A DNA stretch of 64,000 bases from Notospermus geniculatus (GCA_002633025.1 NMRB01000676.1:132541-196540), one strand, 5' to 3'; positions 1 to 15,000 are shown, numbered from the stretch's first letter. A program made the numbers and translations. Notes: a model not told the origin generated them from the letters alone.

Positions 1-3000
1 CGAAATGAATAGAAGAAGGTCATGGTATGTTGTTGCCATCAGAATGATGACTTCACATTGTGTTTTCAGACGACGCCTTCCCCGGTGGTACCAGCAACAC
101 TGACCTCAACAGTTCAAACGGTGCTAGCAAAGTGCCTTCAAGGCCAGTCCTTGTCGATCAGATGGAAAGTGAATTCAGTGATGCTGCATTGTTACATGAT
201 AAACTCTATGACAGGTAATTGTGCAAACGAATTGAGCTGAGGTTACAAATGTATTGGGATATTATTATTGATATTGATATTTTGATACTGATACATACAT
301 GTAATGATATTGATATTGATATTTGTCTCTTCCTCCAGGTACCTCTTGGACTTGTCAGATCTCCAAGTGATGACTGGGCGAGCACGTGACAATTGGCGAC
401 AGTCTCATTACAAGGGCACAGGGCACATGCATGTTGTTGATAGGTTCAGTATCTCGCTGCAGTTTGAAAGGTAAGTAAAGTTCAGTGGAGCTGAAGCTGA
501 AAATTTGGGTGATGAGGGGATGTAGTCAAGACCTTACTGTTATATGAAAACATTACAGTTTTGAGGGTATAAAATCAAGACCTTATGGTCAAATATCAAG
601 TGAGTTGATTCATAGTCATAGCAGACCCTCTGCCAGCCCAGTAGGTGATCTCAATCCTGCTGTGCACTGGACTTGTGTGTTCATCAATCTGTTGTTGCAT
701 TTCCAGGCGACTGATCTATTCGGCTGATCCTCAGTGGCCGAGTGCGACGTTATCCGGTACACTGCCGTCATTGGTTGTCCATGTCAATGAGAATAAGGTA
801 AGCATAATGACAATGTAAACTTCTGTCCCCTTGGAAATTTAAAATCTAAATACTTCGAGATGCGATTTCTGGTCAATCCATCCTTGTTAGTTTAAGAGCC
901 ACTGATCCCCTGGATCCCTACCTGTGATGGATCGAGGAACAGCTGAGATGCGCCTACTTCACTCATTATGCAAGTCATTGTTTCTCACCACGCCACTTCT
1001 CTGTTGCAAATCCAAGCAGTAAAATACCAGTAGTTGTAAAATTTGTTCAGTTGAACCATGTCTGAAGGACTCCATTCTTTATCTACAGATCCAGGCCTTG
1101 AAAATGTGCATGCGTCTGCTGATGGAGCCCGACCCAGCACCGAGCTCGAGTCGGCAAAGCCCTGTTGACGTGCCCTCAGTCGAAGATGTATCAGGAACTT
1201 CTGGTGAACACAGCATGTACTTCAGTACATATCCTGCTCTTAGTAAGAGTACAACAAAGTGAGTTGCTGTTGTTTGACTGTTGTTGTACAGGACATGTAC
1301 TGTGCTTTGGTATATGCATGTGTACTGTTCTTCAGTGTATGCACATGTAATGTTCTTTAAGTTCATTGTTGCCTACATACACTGGGAAACTCACCTGCAA
1401 ACCTCAACAAGTGTGCAACAAAGCACATGTCAGTTGTTGTTTAGGTTACTTCAGATGACATTCCTTTATCTTATTTCGTTCCACTTTAAGCCTCACTGAT
1501 GGCGACCAGTCACGGGAATATGTTGCCGAGTCACGCCAATTAGTCATGCAGTTTGCCATCCACCAGATGTCGCTTGAAATTCAGAGTAGGGGTAAGTATT
1601 CTTCCTATATTCCACTACGAGATGTATTTCAGATAATTACTCTGTTCCAAATCCTGATAATTCTCCTGGTAATTTGATATCGGACGATTTATTCACCAAC
1701 TCTCTACCATTATAGGTCGCTCTGTGGCAGAACTCCAAGTGTCAGGTGCAAGAGCTAACTTTACCAAGCGGCCCTATGACTCCTCTATCATGCTCACTGT
1801 ACATAGTTTACTGGTAGTTGATGCACTGCAAACATACGGACAAGATTTTGAACTGCTTGTGGCGTCTCATAAGAATCTATGGTGAGTTTTGCCTTCGTCT
1901 TCCACATTTGTGACCCTCCACAGCAAAACCAGTCGCATGTCGCTCAGAAGGTGAGCCGCAACGAACTAAGATGACATCAGAAGAGAATGGAAGAAATAGA
2001 TTATTTCAGATTTCATAAAGGGCAGACAATATTGAAAGTGACGAACATTTGGTCTCAACCTGCCAAGCTAAGAGCCACATGTGACTGGCTTTGCTGTGGA
2101 GGGTCACATTTTAAAGGAGCACGGTATTAGATCTCAAATGCATTATTTGACTGCCGACGTAGAGGGAGCCACCTAGCGGTGGTAAGATGAACTACAAAAA
2201 TGCATTACAAAATGTACGCAGTAAATCGGGTCATTCGCCGAAACGTAGTTAGTCCCTCGGATTGGAGAGTGGTGCGGTGGCGCCGGCTGTCGAGAAAAAG
2301 TGGCAATACTGGGCTCCTTTAAGTGCACTGAAAAACATACATCATGTTACTGCAGCGGTTAACTAGAACTACGAGATGAGTGCCAAATACATGTATGGAA
2401 TTATTAGCTCTATATTGGGAGAATTTGATGCACAGCAGGAGGAAACCGGATGTTCCCACAGATAGACTGACTTCCTATTTTCTCTTCCAGTCTTGACAGT
2501 CAGAGTGGGAGTATACGAGATTCTGACCCGAACAGCCCAGTGTCTCCACGGTCTCCACAGTCTCCTAGTGATGACATGTTGGCATCGCATTCGAACTCCG
2601 GACCTCTGAACACGGTTCAGTCAGTCCTCTCATCAGCATTCCAATCTCTTGTCAATTCTGGCGCATCGTTCACGGGATTCCCGAACTTCTCTTTGGGTCC
2701 GAAATCACCAACGCCGCCGAGTTCACCGTTTTCACCAATTTCACCTCCTCCTGATCGCGAGGCCCTCATCACAGTTGAGTTTGAACAGATCAGCCCGAAT
2801 GGGCGATCATCGGCAAATGAGGAGACGGTGCAGCTGCTGAACATCCAGTTCAATAGCTTGGATATCATTGGTGAGTAACTAAAGGAGGTACTGTTTAAGA
2901 CATTTCAAGTAGTATTCGTTCTACTTGATATTTATGACGAACCACGTCACATTTTTCAGCCAACACTGAGACCATTGTAGAACTCGTCAGCTTCTTCAGA

Positions 3001-6000
3001 AGGGTGCTGCCTGAAGAGAAGAAGGCGTTAAATCTGGATCTTCATGCCGATGTCCATGATATTCCAAGTCGGCAGGAGGAGTCATCGACGGTTGAGACGA
3101 CCGTGGAGGTGACGGCGGACTTCCAGAGGTTGAACATCCTTTTGATGAGGGCGGTTGAAAGAGATAATCAGAAATTTGGCAAGAAGGTGGCCACAGCGAC
3201 ACTCACTGGAGCCAAGATTGAAGCAACAATTGGTAAGCAGGCATTGTAACCCTTAAGGCGCCGCTCCACGTGACAGTTTTCTATCGAAAGTTTGCTGTCA
3301 GAGACTAAATTATTGCTGTCTGACAGCAATAATTGACTCTCTGACAGCAAACTTTCGATAGAAAACTGTCACGAGGAGCGGCGCCTTTACTTAATTGTTT
3401 TATTGTACAGTGCATAGAAAATGTTTCTACATTAATGTTGCACTTTAATTAAATAAATTATTATTATTATTATTATTATTATAAAATAGCCCTGCACATG
3501 CGGTGTTATGTTGCCCTATTCGTTGATAAGCTGGGATGCCATATTTGGTGGTGCTTGCTCTTCATTTAGCACTAAGTGACAAAGAGGTGTTTGCATTATT
3601 TCAGGAAAGAGTATGGAACTTAAAGGCTCACTTGGAGGGCTTCAGATGATGGACTTGACCCCTGAGGGAAAACACCACCAGAAGGTGGTCACAGTTGGAC
3701 ACGACCCATCCGTGGACCCCGCTGTAGCGAGTCAGGGAGACATGTTCAACACTGCCCACGAATCCATGTTCAAATCTGTCTATATGCAAGATGCGATGGA
3801 ACTTGGATCGGAAGCATGTGCTCTGTCGTTTCACTTGCGGCAAGTTAAGGCGAGTGATGAATCTTACCTAGAAGATGACGACGTCCCTATTCACAGTCCC
3901 TTGTATGGACGGGAATCACCGAAAGAGGACAGCGTTAATCTAGTGCTCAGGATGGCTTCCTTGATTTACACGCATTCTCCACGATTTTTTAACGATCTCT
4001 CCGAATGTGCCTCAGAATTTCAAGAGTATATGTCGCAGGTGGCGGAATCGTTGAAATACGCCGCCACTGAGGTCGCCATGGGTTTGGTCCATAAACGATC
4101 AGAGCTGCTCGGCGCGTCTTTCTATGGGAGCACGCTGAGTTTAGATTCGCCGAGTATGTATCGTAGGAATCCAAAAACGAGCGTGTCAGTCAGTGACATT
4201 CCCGATGAAGTTGAACTCGAAGGTGATAAAGAGGATGAGATTAATTTGAAAATCGATGCAATTTTACAAACTCCTATTATCGTTTTTCCCAAAACGCAGA
4301 CTAGTCCGGACGTTTTGGTGGCGCATCTTGGTAAGATCTCTATCAGAAACGTGATACCGGAAACGCATCACTCGACAATGTTGAACGTCGAGATGCCCGT
4401 GCATCTCCCCCAAGATTCAGAAAACAAGGACCGTATTTACGTGGATATAAGAGACATGAGTGTGTATTCGATGAATATCGACGAGCTGGCGCCGAAAATG
4501 AAAGGTCTCACGAAGACTGAACTGTATATGAGAACAGATATTGGTGAACAGATACTTCATGATACTGTCGTCGAGTTGACTATCGATAAGATCGATCCTG
4601 AGGTGAAAGTTCTGAATTTGACTCATGATTTTACCCTCGGGGAGGACTTCTTGCCCTCCGAGAAGGACCCAGCTCGTATAGAGGAACAGACGACCATCAT
4701 GATAAAAGGACGTGTCGTGAATCCATTACGAGTCGTTCTCGCCAAGAAAGTCTACGAACAAATCTTGAAAACGGTGGATAATATCACCTATAACGAGGAC
4801 TTCGCTGATGATACTGAGGATATTGAATCGGGCGTGGGGGTTGGGGACTTTGTGGAGGAAAATGAAGACGTTACACTGGAGCCGAGTGTATCTGCCCTGA
4901 AGCTGGAGGAGTCCATCCAGAACATGCTTTCACAGTCGAACAGTAAGAAAAAACTGGACGTCACAAAGGATGCGAAGAAGAGCTCCTTTATCACACTGAA
5001 GGCCAATTTTGACCTGCCGATATTTGACGTTGAAATGCGTGGAGATTTCGCTGACGGGGAACAGGGACTTGTGAATATCAAATTCCAGGATTTCAATGTC
5101 GTTATGGAGAAAAATAACCCGACTACGACTTCGATCAAAGTGAAACTGCAGGCTTTAGACATGGAGGACTTGCTCCAGGAACCAGGATCCAGGCATCGGC
5201 ATCTGATGGTGTCCTCGGGGAGTAAGGCAGAGCGGAGGTGTAGCACATCACCAAAGTCGTTCCTCTCCACATCATGTCCCAACAGCACCATTCTACTCCC
5301 AGCACCTGGCATGCCGTCGTCTTTGCCGTCAAATTTGAATAAAGAGAATGCATTCTCCGCTCATCATTCGAAGTCAGCAAGTGCAGTGAGAGGCATTAAC
5401 ATCAAGAATCCAAACCAAAGGTATGCTTAGTTAAGGGCCGTCTCAAAATTACATTGATGCCAAAAAAGACGAAGTGACTTCATCTTTTCCCCTCCCCCAT
5501 TGAAAAGATGAAGTGGGCACTTGACATTGGCTTCATCCTTGTAGGGACGTTTATTGTAACTGTTGGATTGCCTTACCATGACATGGTTTCTTTTGTTGTA
5601 GAGCCCAAGATTATCCATGCACCCCACCGCCATCCCCACAGATGTCACGTTCGGAATCTGAGGAGAAGTTACCAATGGGGGATGCCCTCGTACATATCAG
5701 TGTACTGCTGGTCGAAAAGAAATCACCTGAATATACTCAGAAGTACAACAAAGTGAGTGTATAGACATGAAATTGTGCAGAACGAACACTAGTACTTTAA
5801 ATAAATTACTCTGGATCATTTTAATCCATGTGCTCTGTGCTCCACCTCATTTCGATACATGTACCGGTATGTTGCTCAGTTAGGAAGTCTAGCCTTTCAT
5901 GCATTTGTTGGTTTCAAAGCTACGGAGAACTTGGTCTCTTTAGGCTGGGTTCACATACAGCCACACGGTACATGGACATGCCGGCGATCAATGGCTCCAC

Positions 6001-9000
6001 AAAGAATTCAAGACCATGAAACCTTTGTTTGCCGCTGTGTTGATGTAGTGTGTAGCTCTATGTGAACCCGGCCTTATGTAAGTGTCAGTGGTATGCATCC
6101 AGTGGTATAGGGATCTTTACCTCCCCTGCTACACATTCTTTGGTAAAAGGGACCATGGCTTTGATTCTCCCATTGCAGAAGGTTAGCAGACTGGATTCGA
6201 CTCCTCAAAATCATCTCTGTGACCTCTGGATGAATCTTGGTTCCCTTCTCAATATTCACCACTGAACAATGACTTCATTCTTTCCTTTACAGACCAACAG
6301 GTTCGTTGATGTCGATTTCAACTCCTTGGACACCATCATCAACCTACAGACGTGGGTTGTTCTGTTAGACTTCCTCGGGATGGGTGCCAAAGTCTACGAT
6401 GAAGATTTGGTCCAGGAAAGAGCCAAGTTGTCACGGACCATGTCGAAGATGACGAGTATGGATGATACTCCCTTCCGTAAGTTTTTCGACTGGAGGTACA
6501 AAGTGGCGACTTGACTGTTATCGGACCCTCAGCCTCTCAGTCATGAGGCTGATGCTCTAACCACTGCACCATCACCAAACTTATTGTACAGAAAATCTTT
6601 AGACTTTGCCTTTTGTTGCATAATTCCTTGCCAGTATTTGTGTGATATTTTGGCCAGAATCTCTTAAAGACAAATCCCAAATTGACGAAAACGAGAAAGA
6701 TCTGCGCACTTCCGCCGAAATGGCAAACAGAACCTCGGTCTGAAACCATCTCACACTGAATGACGTGACGCAGAAAACCCCACGACCATGTGACAACAGT
6801 GAGTTCGACGACGTTGCGTCAGAGTTGACCATTGCTGAATCATGGATTGCGTCGCGTCAGTTGGTTTCAGGTCGAGGTTCTGTTTACAATTTCGGCAGAA
6901 GTGTGCAGATCTGGGAATTTGGGATTTGTCTATACATCCTTCTACATGTACATTTCCATCACAGATGATGAAGTAATCAACACAGAAGTCAACTTGAACA
7001 TTCAAAGCCTGTCACTCATACTCAACAAACCAGAATACGAACTCGCCAAAGCTAACGTGTCAAAGGTCACTGCTCACGTCTCGCTACGCGATGGTAACTT
7101 TGCCATCGCTGGGAAACTTGGGAGTATGTCGCTGCTGGATACATCGGTTCATGGTGAAATGTACAGGGAGAAGTTCATGACGATGGGTGATCAAGCTCTG
7201 GACTTCGACGTCTTCAAGTAAGTTAAGTTTGTAAAAAATAGTATTTCAGGAGCGGAAGTGCCAACTCTGGGCATAATAGCTACTCATTAAACAATACAGG
7301 GCAATATTTAGGTAATGCAGGAGGAAACTGGCATCCCTGGAAAAAACCTACGATGTCAAGGTCAGGAGAGGTTGCCCTCCCTACTGCCTCAAGCTGTTGG
7401 CTTGACAGGGATCGAACCCACTACCTGATTGGTTGCAGGCGCAGAGACAGCGGCACCTGTCAGTTGAAGTTCTCACCTGGTTGGATCTGTATCAAAGTTC
7501 AATTCCTTTCAGGTACGGCACACCTGACCCTGGGAACATTCGCGATCAGGATATTCGGGTCAAATTACGCATGGCGTCCGTTCGCTATATCCATACTCAC
7601 AGATTCATGTCAGAGACGATAGCATTCTGTCAGCATTTCATGCAGCTGCAGGATCTGCTGGGTCGGATGAGAGCCGCATCTGCTGGCAAGAAGGTGAGTT
7701 TGATCTTCCGTCAGAAATGTGCAGTCCTGTAGCTAAATTCAAAATATATGGTGCCATGAGCTCTAACTGGGCTTATTTTTGACTCTCAGACAATATCGGC
7801 AATTTGTATGTAATGTAGGAGGAAACCAGAGCCTGTAGAGGAAACTTGCTGTCAGTGTCAGAGACTGTTGCCATCACCACATGAGTATCAGATCTGACTG
7901 GGAATCAAATCGTGACCTCAGAGGTGACAGGCTTGAGATGTTTCCACTACACCATTCTGACAGCCCTATAATCTCTCCTTTCACAGATCAGTGAAACTGC
8001 CACACGAGGAGCAAGAATAGCTCTTGACATTGTCGCAGGATCTCCAGTAATACTGATCCCACACAGCTCTCGGTCGAAGGACATCTTGGTGGTGGACTTG
8101 GGAACATTGACTGTGTCAAATACTTTCTTAGTAAACGGCTCAGATGGTTCAATATTGGCTACAATGAAGGATCCCTTCGTAACGGAGAAAGAACCAGAGA
8201 AACCCAAACCGGATGCTTCCTTGAGTGGTTCACCGAAAAGCATGAATCTGAGTATGAATGGAAGTGGACCGAGTTTCGATATCAATTCTAGCGTGATAAG
8301 TCATGATAATGAGATGACTGGTAGTGTTAGTAGTCTTAATAGTATGGACTACTCCATGTTGGAGACATCGCTGGGGCCACTACCGGGTTGTCTGCCCTCG
8401 GACGGTTCGCCCCGCGATACGGACAGCAGCAAAAGCGAGGTGAATTTGTATTCAGTGAACTCAATGACGCAGAGTGTGTACGGGAGCTTGGAGCATGACC
8501 TGCGTGAAGAGGCGTTCACGCCGAATCCAAACGTGGGGAAACTGACGTTAGCGGATTTTGACATGTTGAATCCAAATCTATTCCTTGTAGCTGGCCCGAT
8601 TGAGAATAAGCGGGTGAGTTACTGGTGTCTCAGAACATCATGAAGTGCAATATTCTTACCAGTAAAGAATCAATGGAAAGCTGTATTCTCGTATTATTAC
8701 GTTAATCCTAGTGGTTATTTCTGTGAAACCATGGCAACCTTGCATCATCAGGATCAATCGTATATGGTCCAAGCTACAATGTAGGTTTGTGGAATGAACA
8801 GTTGGATACAGTTGATAGGCCTCCAGCGCTGGACATTGTGAATGTAATTCTGGAAGTCCAAACTACTCAAGGCACTGACGTTCCAGTTCATTTGTCTGAA
8901 ACTAAGGTCTAATCTCTTCTGTTGCTTCTTTAGTATGATGAAAAACAGGAGAAGGCCCGTGAAGTTTCTGCCAAGAAGGCTCAGCTGGATGCCCTGGAAG

Positions 9001-12000
9001 CAAAGTGGCAGGTAAGGAAGGTCAAACAGAGTAACTGCATTTGGCATCATATTCCTAGAAATTTTTCGTGTCTTCGGATGGTTGACATAGATTTTTCTGC
9101 TGGTAGAATCATCATGCCTAAGCTAAAACCTGAGGGATCGTACAGCCTAAGGCAGGATCTCCTCATGAGTTGACTGATTGCAAATTTCATGCTGGTTGTT
9201 GCACTTATTTCAGGCCCAGAGACCAGATAAGGGTCAACAGCAAGCGAGCTCCTCCTGGTTGTCCTATGGAACCTCACTGGCTACGAATATCATCGAGAAT
9301 GTCCAGGTAAATGTTTAGTGAAAAGTACCTGTCCTTCAGATGACTTGAATCCTTGCAGTTTTGAGCAATATCTTACTGCAGCTGTTTGTTGGATCTGATT
9401 GAACTTATGCTTCATCTTGGTTCTTTCTAGCTACAAATCAACAACGTCCACCTGAGGTACGAGGATGGCCAGACGATTCCTGGAAGCACATTTGCCTGTG
9501 GTGTCATCATCAAAAGTCTGTCAGCTCAGAGTACGGATGGACAATGGGTGAGTGGCATGTTGCTGGAAGGATAAATCTATTTGTCACTTGTTTTCGTGAA
9601 GGATTTCTTTAGTCACTCGATCTTTCAGGCGAAAATGTCAATCTTTGAACACAATGCATCGGGTACATGTGGCCATGTGGGTACATGTAATTGCGCTTAA
9701 TACCCACAATTCATATCACAGGAAGAAAAGAACAATATTACCTACCTAATTACAGCTTAAAACACTTCTCATCATACCTGTTTCAGGTGCCAAAGTTCGT
9801 TAGCCGTGATAATTCAGATGTGATGCATAAGTTGGTAGATTTACAGAACTTCTCCGTATATTGGGATGATGGTGCTGAACTTATTGGAGATTTGCCTCAT
9901 ATGGAACTCGCTGTAAGTTGACGTTAGATAATAACCCAGAGAATTTCTGATGGAATTCTGACGTCTTGTCACCAGAATGGCATGATGAGGGCAGAGTGTT
10001 CCAATCATGGTCATTCCAAGGACTCCAGCTGGTTGCAGCACATTCACAGTCAAAGCCTAACCCACCCCAGCAACTAGGGCATCAAATCCACGACTTACTC
10101 GACAAGAGATAGTGGCTGATATTCATAAAAGCTACATGTAGCAAATGCTTTTACTTCAAGTTTTAGTAGTACATTTACATCGGATCTCACTGTGCAAATC
10201 TGAAGTAACAGCATTTGCTAACTTTTATGAAATTGAATTCCGGCCAGTTTCGTTTGATTTCCAGTTAGAGCACTTAAGATTGTTTCCTCAAGTTGGTGGA
10301 AATGATGAGATTGAGTAAACGTATAATTGAGTGGTGCTGGGTCTTGCGGGAGAAACCTCTCTCTGAAGTATGATATTCCGTTGTTTTCAGGCTGCCTTAC
10401 AGAGAGATGTCTCCGATTCAAATGAGGAAGTTAGCGATCATGATTACATGGTGGAACCAGTCAGCGCCCAGGCGCAGATGAAACGTTACACAACACCTCT
10501 GCCGTTGAGGACAGCGGCGACCCCTAGGATCGGATTAGACATCAAGTTGGAGAAGATCCCGCTGTCGTTGAGTAACGTCCAACACCTTGGGATTATAGCA
10601 TGGATTAAGGAATATGAAAGATATGATCGTGGACGGAAGCATCGGAAATGGAGACCGAAGTGTACTTTAAAAGAAAAGTAGGACAATAATGCGGTTATTT
10701 GATGGATGCTTGTATAGCATGATCCTGGCGTAACCCCTTCAGTGCCAGAGCAAAAGTAGGCTTTTTGTAAAAAAATTAAGAATGATGCCAGAGACCTATC
10801 TCTTAATGAAAATAAAACCTGCAGTTCAAACATGATGTTCGTACTCTACCTTCTCTCAGTTCTTTGAGTAACATTGCTTTCTATTTCAGCAAAATTCGTT
10901 GGTGGTGGTATGCAATTAAGGCCAATCTGACAGCGATCCAGGAGAGAAACATCCGAAGTACGAAGCAATACATGTTGAAAAGGGCGAAAGAAAATGTCAT
11001 TTATGTGAACGGTTATGTACAGCAGCTGGTCAATGGGATTGTGGACACAAAATACAAGGTAAAGTTGAAAGTCTACTTCTCTGATTTCAGAAGTGTTGCA
11101 CTTTCGTGGTGAAGCTTCAGAACGCAGGATATTCAGTGGGTGAAATTGATAAAACACGAAGTTCATCGAATCAGTTGTGCCCGTTGGAGATGGTTGGCAT
11201 TGAAATTTATATTCCAGGTTGTGCGAGACTACATGGAGGAGACCTTGACCTTCGAAGAGTTGAAAATCCTCCGAGAGGTTGCCATGGAAAGGGCTACAAA
11301 AGAATTAAAAGGCATGCAGCCAAAGCCCGTTTCTAAGGAAGAGCCTGCTCTGAAGTCTCCGTCGGAGAAACGTGGTGTTCTACAGCGCTGGTGGACGTGG
11401 TATGGCTACGGTGCGACTCCTGATGTGGAAACAAAGCCAGCAGATGACGATGAAGGAATGCACACACCAGACGAGGATGTAGATTCAAGCTCCGAAGAAC
11501 CGGTTTCAAAGATTGCCAAACTAGATGAAACTGAGTTAGGTGAGGTTCACTTATACATTACAGTACAATACCAAGACCATGACCCGAGAGTGGAGCCTGC
11601 AGGCCTAAATGATTGGGCAAGGGTCTCAATGCTGTTACCTGGCATGTACCTTACCTGTCCCAACTTGGCCTGGATGTGAGACCATCGGGAATTGCTGTCA
11701 GCCAAAAGGATTTGAGGGGACACACCTAGAGTCCCAGTTCATTTGGGGATGAATTTTTAGCTCACCTGTGAGCTATAGTCGTCACGCGGTGTCCGTCGTC
11801 CGTCGTCGTCCGTCGTCGTCCGTCGTAGTCTGTTAGCAGGGCACGTTTCGTAACCGCTGGGGCTATTGATCTGAAACTTGGTACATATATACCCCTGGGT
11901 CAGATAACCTATGACACCAAGTTTCGGTCCGATCTGATTCCTGGCTTGGCCACCAGGGGGGATAAACCGAAAACATTTAAAGTGCAGTTTCGCCTTAACC

Positions 12001-15000
12001 GTTGATCGGATCATCACCAAATTTTTATCGTAGGTACATCTTATAAGGATACACNCTAGATGAAACTGAGTTAGGTGAGGTTCACTTGTACGTTACAGTA
12101 CAATACCAAGACCATGACCCGAGAGTGGAGCCTGCAGGCCTAAATGATTGGGCAAGGGTCTCAATGCTGTTACCTGGCATGTACCTTACCTGTTCCAACT
12201 TGGCCTGGATGTGAGACCATCGGAAATCGCTGTCAGCCAAAAGGATTTGAGGGGACACACCTAGAGTCCCAGTTCATTTGGGGATGAATTTTTTAACTTT
12301 GATGCTCGAATTTTCTATTGCAGAGGAAGCGGAACAAGAGGTCTTCGACATGCTAGCTGAATCCGAAGAAAACAACACACTCCTTCGCCGTGACATCGTC
12401 TTCGCTCGCATCAACTTCTGTTTGGAGTCAGGATCGTTCAAGATCTACAACACCGACGCCATCACTGAGAACAAAGAGAAGAAGAGTATCATGGAGATTG
12501 AGTGCTCAACCGTCCAGACGGGGTTCGAGTCACGGCCGCGGACGAGTGCTTTCAAGTTTGATATCAGCGTCGGCGGCATCTTTCTCAAGGATACTTTCAG
12601 CGAGGGGTGTACGTTTCCTGTGCTGCTGTCTCCTCAGAAAAAGGTTGGTACATCTTTGTCATATTCCTCTCATGTGCACCCCATCAAAATACTACAGGGC
12701 TATAGGAGTAAACTGAAGGGAAATTCTATTACATAGGCCTAGGTGTTCAGGCCCGCTTCCACTGCAGCGGATTCCCCCAGTTTGTGGCAAGTGGTGCAGT
12801 TTTACAGAGTTTTGGTGAATCCTTCCATGGTGTAACAATACACGGCCTTTTAATTATCCCAATGCCTGTGAAAACCGAAACGGCGGCGGAAACTGCTGGA
12901 GTGGAAAACTAGGCTTTATTCCGACAATTCACTTCTGTTCTTTCTTCCAGGAGAGGACAATGACCCAGTCTCGCTATGTCAGTGCCTTCGCTAATGTTAG
13001 CCGAGCTCCCTTAGCGCATACCAGTGGATTAGGTATTGGAACACTTGGCTCAGCGGACAAAGAAAACCCACTGGAAGAGTCGTTATTTAGCCTAGTGTAT
13101 GAACAGACTCCACCGAACTCTGGCACAGACCATAGGTAGGCTGGTGGTTCAGTAAGCTTCTGGGTATGGTTGTTTGATAGATGCTAAATAATGGCATTAT
13201 TGACCCTATTGACAAAATTGGGCAAATAGATGCACAGCAGGAGGAAACCAGAGTTCCCAGAGAAAACCTGTGCTGTCGCAGTTAGTCACCTCTATTAGTA
13301 TTACTTGAAGAATAGTTCGGACTGGGGGTTGAACCTGGATCCTCAGTGGTGATGGGCACTGATGTTCCCACTGTACCACCTAATGGTATACTGCTATTCC
13401 TCCTCTTCCAGACTGACAATCAAGACGAAGCCCCTTGATATCGTGTATAATCCCGCGGCAATTAAAAGAATCTCCGATTTCTTCAACTCCCATAAAAAGG
13501 ACCTGGCGTCGAAATCATCGGAATTGAAACTGACAAGTACGTTTTCAATTTTCTCTTCGTGTTTTGAATCTGTTTCTGTAATAAAGGGTGGTAGAACTGT
13601 TTTCGAATTCTCTAACAGTTTTCTCAAAGTTTATTGAGTGAAATTATCTAACTTTTCCAGCTGCTGCCAGAGAGCGCTATGAGGCATTGAAGAATCAAAC
13701 CAAAGCTGGGATCAAGCAAACACTTGATCAACTTCTTGAGGGAGATGATGCTGTGGTGAGTAAAAAAACAACTTAATATAAGTACCCTTGATAAATACCC
13801 TATATCCTGGTCAAAAAGCCAGGGCCCAAATCCATAAAAACTTGCTAGCTTAGTTGGTTGCTAGTTGTGTACATCGACCTGTACAAACTGGGCACTTTAG
13901 CAGGCAACTAAGCCTAGCAAGGTTTTATGGATTTGGGCCCAGGAATTTTGCAGGTAGGCCTAGTTGAAGCATTTATCTGGTATTTCTCTCTTCATTTCAT
14001 TGTCTCCTCTTGCCTTCAGATCCAGGCTAAAAGATGGGCATTGGATTTCGACATATCTGCTCCACAAATCATAATTCCTGAGAATTTCAATGATCCCAAC
14101 ACGATCATGGTGGTGTTTGACTTCGGCCATCTCCAGTTCTGTAGTGTACCACATAGGTCACTGGAAAAGGAAATGGAAAAAGGTAACTACAGTGAAACCT
14201 CTCTATTAAGGACACTTCTGGAACTGACAAATGCTGTCCTTAAAGGAGTTAGACGCCGAAGTTGTAAACACTCACTCACTGGTTCTCTATCCACGGACGC
14301 CTGCGGTGCTGCCACCTATTGTCGGTGATATGTACTGACGTGAATATCGTGAGTGAGTTGCATCGGACCGGGAACCAGTCTAACGATCACGGGTGCTGCC
14401 ACCTGCACGAAGGAATAAAACTAGTTTGCCGACCATATTTGTAAATAAACCAGCTTGTTTACAACTTCGGCGTCTAACTCCTTTAATTGAGAGGTGTCCT
14501 GATTACCTGTCCTGTACCTGTATATTGTAGAGGCAAGAAATATGGATGTGTCCTGACTGTAGAAGTCAAAGAGCCGTACATGTATTTAAAAAGGGTGTTT
14601 AAGACTGAGACATGTGTGACTTCGTCAAATGCATGGTGGAAGTGTGTGCATTCAGTGAAGTTACACGCATCTAAGTCTTAATCGCACGATGATCATCCTT
14701 TTTGAATACAGCCCGAAATGAATAGAAGAAGGTCATGGTATGTTGTTGCCATCAGAATGATGACTTCACATTGTGTTTTCAGACGACGCCTTCCCTGGTG
14801 GTACCAGCAACACTGACCTCAACAGTTCAAACGGTGCTAGCAAAGTGCCTTCAAGGCCAGTCCTCATCGATCAGATGGAAAGTGAATTCAGTGATGCTGC
14901 ATTGTTACATGATAAACTCTATGACAGGTAATTGTGCAAACGAATTGAGCTGAGGTTACAAATGTATTGGGATATTATTATTGATATTGATATTTTGATA

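Noticed and set aside
4788-5312. Minus-strand 174-codon gene
   Set aside because: Lies wholly antisense to the large VPS13D exon, whose plus-strand frame is conserved in the family.
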